From contig NZ_JACYUG010000005.1 of assembly GCF_014841615.1 (NCBI RefSeq), positions 92,825 to 156,824 of the forward strand: 64,000 nt of DNA, written 5' to 3'. The stretch's first letter is position 1, and each line of letters begins with the position of its first letter. This DNA is from Sphingomonas sp. CFBP 8760 (GTDB taxonomy: Bacteria; Pseudomonadota; Alphaproteobacteria; Sphingomonadales; Sphingomonadaceae). The translations under genes and the position numbers were made by a program. Positions 42,387 to 49,905 of this stretch are shown piece after piece. The notes under the pieces were generated by a model. It was given only the letters and a program-made list of their open reading frames with translations, made no database searches and was not told the DNA's origin.

Positions 42387-43439
42387 ATGCCGGGTGTGGT
42401 CAGGCAGCACAGGATCCGAGAGCAGGGCCGTGCCTTTCCGCACAGCCGCTATGACGATCCGCGCGGCGGGCGGGCTTCGGCGCTGGAGCGGAACGTGCTG
42501 CGCTACCGGGCCATAGAGGCCAGCCTCTATCTCTTCTACACCGCCGAAATACGCGAGTTCATGCTCGAGAATGTGTTTCCGCTCGTGCCGGTAGTGGGCG
42601 GCGCCGGCACTTGGGAGACGGCGGCCGAGGCGCGGCAGAAGCAGCTAATGCGCGCGCTTGTGGCCGCCGCCGAGACAGCGGGGCAGATCAGCACCGAAGA
42701 GGCCGCGGCCATGGCGCCTCCCGCGCCGCACGACCCCAAGGAAGGCAAGAAGCTCCGTCGCGCCTTTGGGCATGCAGTCGCGAACGGCATGTTCGAGGCC
42801 GCCGAGGCAGATGAGCTGGTCGCCCTGCTTCAGTATCGCAACGAAGTCGCCCACCACATCCATCTGGTGATGGCGGACGTCACGCGGTCCTACTGGACCA
42901 CCAACTATGTCGCGTACGCCGCGCCGGCCTACAAGTCCGAAGCGCTCGATCGGCTGCGAGTCTATCGGGGTGACCTCTGGGACCGGTTCGGCAGAATCAG
43001 CGCGCTTTACCGGTCCTCGTTCGATCATCTCCTGTTCGAGCATGCTGAGCGGGTATTCGAGGAAGATCTGGTTCGGCTTGATCGGCGCATCCGCGCCCAG
43101 ATCAAGGACGAGCGGAAGCGCTTCGAAGCATTGCGACCCGAACTTAGCCTAAGCGGTACCGGACTGGTCGACGATCTCCACCCGCGTGCCCCCTGGAACT
43201 TCCGTTCTGCCGGCTACGAGGCGCAGCAGACCGGGAATCTGACACCGCAGGGTGTAGAAATCTGCTACCGGTTGTTCGACCTGGGAAAATCGCCGCTCGC
43301 GATTGCTTATCTAATGGGGATCAGCCTGCGCGCCGCCCAGAACCGGGCGCGGCGCTGGCGTGATGCCGGCGGGCCGGACCGTGCCCGCGCGGAATTGAAG
43401 CGCCATTCTGGAATCGGTCGGCGCGTCGCATCTGGCTAG
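42387..43439 (+). CDS. HEPN-motif protein with C-terminal HTH
   Basis: 350 residues, not assigned to a named family. A helical N-terminal domain contains LLQYRNEVAHHIHL (about 148-161), whose R-x4-H (R151, H156) is the catalytic motif of HEPN RNases. The C-terminus (about 288-330) reads LTPQGVEICYRLFDLGKSPLAIAYLMGISLRAAQNRARRW, a helix-turn-helix that could bind DNA. It starts 15 bases after the ATPase stop with GGCGGAG upstream and clearly belongs to the operon. It could be a second (RNA-cleaving) effector, a replacement for the usual third Lamassu subunit, or a regulator. HEPN is read from one motif only, so it is tentative. Confidence 0.6.
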   Translation: MPGVVRQHRIREQGRAFPHSRYDDPRGGRASALERNVLRYRAIEASLYLFYTAEIREFMLENVFPLVPVVGGAGTWETAAEARQKQLMRALVAAAETAGQISTEEAAAMAPPAPHDPKEGKKLRRAFGHAVANGMFEAAEADELVALLQYRNEVAHHIHLVMADVTRSYWTTNYVAYAAPAYKSEALDRLRVYRGDLWDRFGRISALYRSSFDHLLFEHAERVFEEDLVRLDRRIRAQIKDERKRFEALRPELSLSGTGLVDDLHPRAPWNFRSAGYEAQQTGNLTPQGVEICYRLFDLGKSPLAIAYLMGISLRAAQNRARRWRDAGGPDRARAELKRHSGIGRRVASG

Positions 43440-44403
43440 ATCGATCAATTGCGACAGTGAATGGTTTAGCTGTACGCTCGCGCACTGCGACAACCAAGAC
43501 CCGCATGGCCGCAAACAGCTCCGTTTGGCCGCTCGAACGCGATATCAGCGAGCATCAGCTTTTGCCGTTTGCGGCGCCTGAAGCCGCAAGTCCGCTACCG
43601 GCCCAGCTTCAGTTGTAACGCGACGCTGCTCGGACAAGGCGTGGACGTCAGCTTCTCATAAGAGCAGACGTTCAACCTGTGGCATGGGAACGATGGGTTT
43701 GTCCCACTTCTCGCCATCCTACAACACTAGGCGCTGCGTAGGCCCGACATTAACGGATGTCCGAAGGCGGTAACTGTAAAACGGTGGCTGAGTGTCGTCT
43801 TGTGGGTCGCCGCGGCGGAAGGGGAGGGTGGTCGCTCTCGACCAGTTCAGGTTGTTCTCACAGCGCTTCCGAATGTCGGCTGCGGACAAAGCGGCCAGCT
43901 GGCGATACCGGGCAGACAATCCCCTGTTTTCAAAACGAATATGTTCCGCGGGTCACGATATCGTCCGGATGCGCGGCACGCTACGCCGCTCAGTCACGTT
44001 TCACCATCTCCAATCGGGAACAGATTTCGGAGAAGCCGCCACCTCTAGGCAGGACAGCTTCGGTTGCACGCAGGCTATCCCATTGGAGATTCCCTTACGC
44101 GATAGCTAACTTTTGAGAGAAGGCGCTTCTTCCAGCCCACGTCATGCCCGTGGCTAGATTTGTGGCTATGAGGAGCTTCGTCTGCGTGAACAGGCGGCAG
44201 TTGCGAAGCCGCAGATTGATAGCGGGATTGGCAACAATGTCGTCGTCAGCCCCAAATGGTTGATTCGATCCAATGCGGGCGCGACAGCGCTTCGGAGGAG
44301 ATGGCACCGTCGCGGAGAAACTCAAAAAAGTAATGGATTTTCTGATTGAAAACTCTTCTCGATTGCGCAAGCCTCGCGCATCAAGACATTGGGGGCATCG
44401 GAA
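43440..44403. other. Long intergenic region, no gene supported
   Basis: About 960 bases between the defence island and the nucleoside-type operon. Frames on both strands are short and Arg/Ser/Cys-rich, without family features. Segments such as GTTTGGCCGCTCGAACG (about 43527) and GTCCGAAGGCGGTAACTG (about 43758) resemble degenerate intergenic repeats. It must contain the promoter of the operon beginning at 44404. I saw no tRNA or attachment site. Confidence 0.5.
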
Positions 44404-45333
44404 ATGCGATCGACTTTTGGCATTGTCGCCGGCCTTACCGTGCTGATGTTTTCGGGGTCCGCTATGGCCGAGGTGTGCGCGCCGATACAGCCGCCTTCGC
44501 CCGCCGTCTTCCCCGACTTCAAGAAACTGCCCAAAGGGCTCGTCATTCGCGACGCCCATGATCGGACGACGGGCGTGCTATGGTTCCAGACCGCTGCCGA
44601 ATATCGCGTCGACTCACTCGCCAAATATCGACAGGCCGCCTCCGCACTCGACCAGGCTCTGGCCGACCATGACTGGACTGCCGCGACCGAACAGACGGCG
44701 AAGCCGTTCCCGAAGCCGACCGCGGTGATCATGGACCTCGATGAGACCGTGCTCGACAATTCGCGCTTCCAAGGCGAGCTCGTCAAACGGCGAGAGGGCT
44801 ACAACAGCGCCGCCTGGAAATATTGGGTATCTATGGAGGAAGCCGGGCTCGTTCCCGGCGCGCTGCAATTCATCGAGCATGCGAAAGCAAAGGGCGTGAC
44901 GGTCTTCTTCGTCACCAATCGCACGAGTTGTATGGAAGCGGCGACCCGCAGCAATCTTATCAAGCTCGGCATCAAATTACCCGATCCGTCCGCGTCTGAC
45001 ACCGTTCTTACCAGCGAGGAGCAGGGATGGACAAGCGACAAGACTGACCGACGGGCATATGTCGCCAAAAGCTATCGAGTCCTGCTGTTGATTGGCGACG
45101 ATCTTAACGACTTCGTTGCCTCCAAGGAGCCGCTCATACCCCCCGCCCCGACACCAGCCGACCGCACGACACTGGCCGAGAAATATCTCGATCAATGGGG
45201 AACGCGCTGGTTCCTGATTAGCAATCCGCTCTACGGCAGTTGGGAAACCGCCACCAACAGCAACAACCAGAAACGGGATGATGCCATCCTTCTCCAAGAG
45301 AAGAACGACCTTGTGAAGGGCTTCAAGCCCTGA
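44404..45333 (+). CDS. HAD acid phosphatase / 5'-nucleotidase, e(P4)-like
   Basis: 309 residues, exported (signal peptide ending GSAMA). It has the class B/e(P4) acid-phosphatase features: EYRVDSLAKYRQA, the catalytic DLDETVLDNS (D111 and D113) followed by FVTNRTSCMEAATRSNL, and the third motif LIGDDLNDF. These enzymes dephosphorylate nucleoside monophosphates in the periplasm. Unlike e(P4) it has no lipobox, so it would be soluble. It heads a six-gene run with 21 bases to the next gene. The ATG at 44404 is preferred over one 15 bases upstream because the signal peptide starts there. Confidence 0.88.
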   Translation: MRSTFGIVAGLTVLMFSGSAMAEVCAPIQPPSPAVFPDFKKLPKGLVIRDAHDRTTGVLWFQTAAEYRVDSLAKYRQAASALDQALADHDWTAATEQTAKPFPKPTAVIMDLDETVLDNSRFQGELVKRREGYNSAAWKYWVSMEEAGLVPGALQFIEHAKAKGVTVFFVTNRTSCMEAATRSNLIKLGIKLPDPSASDTVLTSEEQGWTSDKTDRRAYVAKSYRVLLLIGDDLNDFVASKEPLIPPAPTPADRTTLAEKYLDQWGTRWFLISNPLYGSWETATNSNNQKRDDAILLQEKNDLVKGFKP

Positions 45334-45354
45334 TGGCGCGCGGGTAGCCGAGCG

Positions 45355-46674
45355 ATGGACAACCTCTTCTCACCCGACTGCGTCGCGGCGGTCCGGACGG
45401 TGACCCATCGGAAAAGCTGGCGGGGCGAGCCCTACCGCCTGAGCTATGTTCTGCTGCGCGACGAACCCGATGCGGTGTCGCTTCTTGCGGGCTACCGCTG
45501 GGCGCTCGGCGAAGGGCTGCCCAACCCACGGATCATCTCGCCCCGGCTGCTCGCTTGGTCGGCGCTGTTCCAACCCACCCTCCATACGGCCTGCCAACGG
45601 CATGGCGGCCTGCCGGCCAGGCGACTGATGCGCTTCGATGGTCTGGCCCCGAACGGATGCGCCGATTCCGCCGGCCTCCAACGACTCTGGCTGCAATCGG
45701 TAGTCTTCCTCGCCAGCGTCACCCTGTCGGCCGCGATCATTCAGGGCCGCTGGTCGCGCGGCACCCTCGAAAGCAAGTTCGACCGGCTCTGGCAGGCGGC
45801 GACTAGCGCCGCGCTCCCCGCGGGGACCAACGGCCGGGTGCTGCGCGACGATATCATGAGGCTGTCATCGTCGGCCGAGCCGCCGATCGAGATCCTGCTC
45901 TCGCTGCGCCGTCATTTCATGGCGCTGATCGATGCCTTGTCGGCCGACACGGCCGCGGAACGGGTGACCGTCGTTGCCCTGAAGCCGGTCACCGAAGAAC
46001 GCTTCGGCTTCGCCGCCTGGCTGGCCGACTGGCTGCCGGGACTGACCGGGGTCGTCGTCTATGGCTCGAGCCTGACCAGCAACGATTATGCCGATATCGA
46101 CGCGATCCTGGTCGTCGACGATGCCGAATACGTCCTGCGCCTGCTCGAGAACCGCAAGCTCCTATGGGGCGGCAAGGAGCTCAATGTCGGCGTGTACACC
46201 CAGGCCGAGTTCTGGCGCATGCAGCTGTTGTCCGGCGATAATCTTGCCAGTTATGGGCGCTGCGTCCTCGGCGAGGTCGAGCTTCCCCATAAGCCCGTCC
46301 CGGTCCTGCTCGCCCGCAATTTGAGCTTCGGCATCGTCCGCCAGCGCCAGCAACTGGGCATGCTGGCGCGCGCGCTCGGCGAGCCGGCGTCCGGCCCCGA
46401 TGATCGCCGCAATCTCCACGAATATTTCGTCAAGATCCCGGCCAATGTCGCCAAGGGAACCTTCGGAGCCAACGGCCGGCACCACAGCAAACCGGAGATC
46501 CAGGCCTGGCTGAAGGATCGGACCGGGTTCGACACAGAGCGTGAGCAGCGCGCCGTGCTAACCGAGGGGCCGGCGCGCCCGCTCGCCGCGTCGGCGGTCG
46601 CCACCCTGAACGCGCTCGAACAGCTCAACGCCGAGCTCGGCATCATCGCGCCACAGCTGGAGGAAGCGGCATGA
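45355..46674 (+). CDS. Nucleotidyltransferase-fold protein of unknown family
   Basis: 439 residues. In the middle, LTGVVVYGSSLTSNDYADIDAILVVDD (about 230-256) has the G-S-x(n)-D-x-D pattern of polymerase-beta-type nucleotidyltransferases: G237-S238, D247 and D249. The N-terminal 220 residues (LSYVLLRDEPDAVSLLAGYRWALGEGLP and so on) and the C-terminal 180 residues (with EYFVKIPANVAKGTFGANG, HHSKPEIQAWL) match nothing I recognise. There is no signal peptide. The stop overlaps the start of the PurC-like gene (ATGA). It may transfer a nucleotide to a small molecule or protein; this is inference. Confidence 0.65.
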   Translation: MDNLFSPDCVAAVRTVTHRKSWRGEPYRLSYVLLRDEPDAVSLLAGYRWALGEGLPNPRIISPRLLAWSALFQPTLHTACQRHGGLPARRLMRFDGLAPNGCADSAGLQRLWLQSVVFLASVTLSAAIIQGRWSRGTLESKFDRLWQAATSAALPAGTNGRVLRDDIMRLSSSAEPPIEILLSLRRHFMALIDALSADTAAERVTVVALKPVTEERFGFAAWLADWLPGLTGVVVYGSSLTSNDYADIDAILVVDDAEYVLRLLENRKLLWGGKELNVGVYTQAEFWRMQLLSGDNLASYGRCVLGEVELPHKPVPVLLARNLSFGIVRQRQQLGMLARALGEPASGPDDRRNLHEYFVKIPANVAKGTFGANGRHHSKPEIQAWLKDRTGFDTEREQRAVLTEGPARPLAASAVATLNALEQLNAELGIIAPQLEEAA

Positions 46675-47675
46675 CCATCACCAGGCCGCACCGCATTGGC
46701 GGCGCCACAGCGGCAATCCTCGACCAGTGCGAAGCGCTCGCGCTGCCGGTCCGCCTGCTCGCTGCCACCCGGTCGGTGATCGAGCTCACCGGCCCGGCCG
46801 GCGAACCGCTCCGGATCGCGCTGGACGGGCGTGCGCCGATGATCGAGCAATTGCTCCAGCAGCTCCGCTTCGATTTCAAGGCATTGCCGCTGCTAACCAA
46901 AGGCGAGAGCAAGGAAATTCGCCTGCTGACGCCCAGGATCGCGCTCGCCCGGCTCCTGCCGACCGTCTATTCCTTCACCCATCGCCGCTATGGTATCGCG
47001 CCCGGGACCGATGCCGTCCGCGCCCGGTTCAGCGCCGATCTGTTCCGGGCGATGGCGAGCGCGCCGGGTGACCGTCATATCGCCCATGCCTTCCTCGGCT
47101 TGGTCGAGACCGAAGACGGCCCGTTGCTCGCCGAGCATGTCGTCGAGCCAGGCAATATCGAGGTCCGGGTCAAGCGCTATCATATCGGGTCGCCGGTCCA
47201 CCGCTACCGGTTCGTCGAGGACCATCCGACGGCCGGCGGGGGCGCGCCGCTCGAGAAATGGCAGCGCTTCGATCAGCCGCTCGTCTGCTTCGACTGGCGG
47301 CATCCGCTGACCGATGCGGGCGGCACCGCGCTCGCCGACGAACCGCTGCCCGATGATTATGCCGCGATCTGGCTTGACGATCTACCGCGGGCCAAGCGCC
47401 TCGCGCGCGACACCTTCCTGTGGATCGAGCAGCTCTTCGCGTCGCGGGGCCTGCGCCTCATCGACATCTGCTTCTTCATCGACCGGACCGGCCGGGTCAT
47501 CTTCGGCGAGATCAGCCCCGACTGCATGCGGGTGCGCAGCGCCGCCTCCGATCAGGCCGAGGCGCTCGACAAGGATGAATGGCGCTCGGGCGGCGAGGCC
47601 GCGGACGTGCTCGAGCGCTATCAGCGCCTTCAGGCGATCATTTTCGGCGAAAGGGCGGCCTTGCGGGCCGCCTGA
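46671..47675 (+). CDS. SAICAR synthetase (PurC)-like protein
   Basis: 334 residues. The C-terminal two-thirds follows the PurC pattern: EVRVKRYHIGSPVHRY (164-179) matches the ECVVRN-AGS segment. KRLARDTFLWIEQLFASRGLRLIDICF (242-268) matches the helix before LVDFKxEF, and GEISPDCMRVRS (279-290) with DKDEWR (300-305) matches DExSPD-SRxW and DKDxFR. PurC joins an amino acid to a carboxylated imidazole nucleotide using ATP. The N-terminal 110 residues are divergent, and the glycine-rich nucleotide loop is not obvious, so the substrate is probably not CAIR. It has 4-base overlap with the nucleotidyltransferase-like gene upstream. Confidence 0.72.
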   Translation: MTITRPHRIGGATAAILDQCEALALPVRLLAATRSVIELTGPAGEPLRIALDGRAPMIEQLLQQLRFDFKALPLLTKGESKEIRLLTPRIALARLLPTVYSFTHRRYGIAPGTDAVRARFSADLFRAMASAPGDRHIAHAFLGLVETEDGPLLAEHVVEPGNIEVRVKRYHIGSPVHRYRFVEDHPTAGGGAPLEKWQRFDQPLVCFDWRHPLTDAGGTALADEPLPDDYAAIWLDDLPRAKRLARDTFLWIEQLFASRGLRLIDICFFIDRTGRVIFGEISPDCMRVRSAASDQAEALDKDEWRSGGEAADVLERYQRLQAIIFGERAALRAA

Positions 47676-47689
47676 ACAGGAGACGGACC

Positions 47690-48004
47690 ATGGTGACGAT
47701 CAGGAATCGCAGTCTGAAGATCTCGCCCGGCGGTGTCGTTTCGCTGCCGCTCAGTGCGCGCAAGACGCTCGGCATGGCGCCGAAACAGGGGGCCCGCGTC
47801 ACCGTAGCCGTCGCTGGCGGCGCGGTCACCCTCCAGCCGACGAGCGAGCGCGCCGGCGTCCGCGTGTCGCCCCGCGGCCAGATGGAACTGGTCGGCGAGG
47901 CGCGCAGCCTGCTCGAGGCGGGGGAGGCCCGCCATTTCTGGCTCGATGCCGACGATGAGCGCCAGCAGGTCGTGCTCCATCCCTATCCGGTCGGCGCGAC
48001 GTGA
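47690..48004 (+). CDS. AbrB/SpoVT-fold protein
   Basis: 104 residues. The first half reads LKISPGGVVSLPLSARKTLGM, then GARVTVAVAGGAVTLQP, the swapped-hairpin AbrB DNA-binding fold. The second half, with VSPRGQMELVGEARSLLEAG and HFWLDADDERQQVVLHP, is not a toxin-binding tail I know. CAGGAG lies upstream of the ATG. Its GTGA stop/start overlap puts it in the operon with the kinase-like gene. It may be the local regulator, or an antitoxin-like partner. Confidence 0.75.
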   Translation: MVTIRNRSLKISPGGVVSLPLSARKTLGMAPKQGARVTVAVAGGAVTLQPTSERAGVRVSPRGQMELVGEARSLLEAGEARHFWLDADDERQQVVLHPYPVGAT

Positions 48005-48546
48005 AGATCCTCGCGCTCGACGGCCATGATGCCGCGGGCAAGACCAGCCTTGCACGCGGCCTCGCCCATGCTGTCGGTGCACGCTACGCCCGCCCCTTCG
48101 GCGGCGAGCCCGGCCGCCGGCTGATCACGGCCTATCAGGCCGACCGTCCCGAGGACGTGCTGGCTATCGGGCATAAAGCGATCCTCGCGCAGCTGGATGC
48201 TGCGGCGCCCGACGAACGTCTCATCTTCGACCGGGGCTGGCTGACCGTCGCGACACTGGTCCCGCACGACCTCTTCGCCAAAACATGGGACCTGTGGCTC
48301 CCGACAGCGCTGCTCTGGTGCGACGAAGCGACCACCCGGGCGAGACTGGAGCTACGCCCGTTCGACGACGACGAGCCCGAAGACTGGCATGCGCATTTTC
48401 TGGCGGCCTATCGCGATCGGTTCAGCCTGCGGCCCGGCGCGACGCTGCGCACCGACCAGCTGTCGGAGGTGGCCTGCCTGGTCGAGCTCCGCCGGTTGTT
48501 CGACGCCAGCGAGGATTTTCCGGTGCAGGAACGAGCGACAAGATGA
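48001..48546 (+). CDS. Small P-loop kinase, thymidylate-kinase-like
   Basis: 181 residues. Walker A is ALDGHDAAGKTSLARGLA (6-23). FDRGWLTVATLVP (about 79) matches the DR-x-W/Y substrate-site motif of dTMP and related nucleotide kinases, and LLWCDEATTRARLELRP is the LID-side strand and helix. It probably phosphorylates a nucleoside, a nucleotide or an analogue. The start is GTG at 48001, overlapping the preceding stop by 4 bases. Phosphate-acceptor specificity cannot be read. Confidence 0.75.
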   Translation: MKILALDGHDAAGKTSLARGLAHAVGARYARPFGGEPGRRLITAYQADRPEDVLAIGHKAILAQLDAAAPDERLIFDRGWLTVATLVPHDLFAKTWDLWLPTALLWCDEATTRARLELRPFDDDEPEDWHAHFLAAYRDRFSLRPGATLRTDQLSEVACLVELRRLFDASEDFPVQERATR

Positions 48547-48601
48547 TCGCCACTCAATCAAACGCCGCCGCGGGGTGGAAACGAACAAGGGAACCAACAG
48601 C

Positions 48602-49855
48602 ATGACGTCTGTGAAGATCAGCTCGGTCGAACAAGCCTCGCAACTGGCGGCCACCCAAGCAATGCTGGCCTATGGCGACCACACTTTCTGCGTCGGCGGG
48701 CTGCTCGTCGCCAGCGATGGCACGGTCATCCATCAGATGCACAATCGCGTGATGGTTGACCGCACCCTGATGGACCCGACAGCCCATGGCGAACGCCAGC
48801 TCGTCGACTGGTATTATAAACAACTCGCCGGCGGCGTAGCGCTGCCCCCGGCCGACACGATCAGCGTCGTCACCTCGCTCGATCCCTGTTGCATGTGCAC
48901 AGGCGCAATCCTTACCGCCGGATTCCGTGCGGTCACCGTCGCTGAGGACACGACCTCAGGCATCAACTATGACTCGCTCGACAATTTCCACACCTTGCCC
49001 GTCGGTTTGCGTCCGGCGGCCCAAGCGACCTTTTCTTATCCCGCGATCGTCGGCCAGAGCGGCTTCGCGCGACCGGGACGCGGCGCGCCGCTGGTCTTTC
49101 CTGCGGGGGATGGGACCATCGACGAGAAGACCGCCGCTTTATGTGAGATGATCTTCGACGATACGTTGATGAAGGTGCGCGAGGATATCAACAATGATCT
49201 GCCGCCCGAGCAGCTGCTCGACATTCGCGACCTGCCCGAGGACCATTATGTCCGGGTCGCGCTCAGCAACGCCGATCCGCTGGCACTCAGCGTCGACTTC
49301 CGGAAATATGCGCCGGACGTAAGGCTCGCAGCACCACTTGCCGAGGCGATGGCGCGCGATCAAGCACAGGGCGGGCCCGGCGACGCAGTTGCGCTGCTGG
49401 ATCATTTCGGCAATCTCATGCTGATCAGGGCCGGCGACGAGCAATCGAGCCCGATCCGCACCGCCTTCATGGAATGCACTCGCGCTTATGCGAGGCTGCG
49501 CCATGAGCTGTTCCAGCTCCATGCCACCGATCGGGCGACCTATCCAGAGGATCCGCATCTGTTTCTGGCACACCCCAAATATTGTACCTTCGTCGCAGCG
49601 CTAGGGCCCGATCACGGCGCGCAGAGCTATATGGTCCTCGGCGCCTATGGCTCAACGATGGAGGGACCGGTTCCAGAGCAGAACCCAATGCAATATCAAT
49701 ATTGCGTCGACCGGATATCGCGCGCCGAGGTCAAAGATGTCTGTGCCGCTATGCCGCCGCTCTACAGCGAGATCATCAAGATCGATCCGGACCCCGTCGC
49801 CGACCAGAAGCTCGCCGCCGCGGTGCGCGACGCGTGGGAGAGGCTGAAGGCCTGA
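48602..49855 (+). CDS. Nucleoside/nucleotide deaminase with C-terminal extension
   Basis: 417 residues. The N-terminal third is a cytidine-deaminase-fold enzyme. It carries zinc ligands and a catalytic glutamate in PTAHGERQLVDWYY (H62, E64) and SLDPCCMCTGAIL (C96 and C99), in the guanine/tRNA-adenosine/dCMP deaminase arrangement. The remaining 270 residues, including a distal AHPKYCTFVAALGPDHG and YGSTMEGPVPEQNP, are not a known domain. AAGGGA lies upstream of the ATG at 48602. It is last in the six-gene run and convergent with the [2Fe-2S]/ferritin-like gene. It would deaminate a nucleobase-type substrate. Confidence 0.82.
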   Translation: MTSVKISSVEQASQLAATQAMLAYGDHTFCVGGLLVASDGTVIHQMHNRVMVDRTLMDPTAHGERQLVDWYYKQLAGGVALPPADTISVVTSLDPCCMCTGAILTAGFRAVTVAEDTTSGINYDSLDNFHTLPVGLRPAAQATFSYPAIVGQSGFARPGRGAPLVFPAGDGTIDEKTAALCEMIFDDTLMKVREDINNDLPPEQLLDIRDLPEDHYVRVALSNADPLALSVDFRKYAPDVRLAAPLAEAMARDQAQGGPGDAVALLDHFGNLMLIRAGDEQSSPIRTAFMECTRAYARLRHELFQLHATDRATYPEDPHLFLAHPKYCTFVAALGPDHGAQSYMVLGAYGSTMEGPVPEQNPMQYQYCVDRISRAEVKDVCAAMPPLYSEIIKIDPDPVADQKLAAAVRDAWERLKA

Positions 49856-49905
49856 CCCCGCGCCACCCCGCCCGGCGAAAGACCGCTGAGCAGCCACCGC
49901 ACGTA

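Noticed and set aside
32910..43439. Treating all six genes of the defence island as one system
   Set aside because: Hachiman (hamA/hamB) and the DUF4297/ATPase pair are each recognisable units, with gaps before hamA and after hamB; one stacked island is the simpler reading.
43719..44370. Several 60-150-codon frames between the HEPN gene and the phosphatase
   Set aside because: They are short and Arg/Ser-rich, conflict on both strands and match no family; repeat-like fragments are the only visible content.
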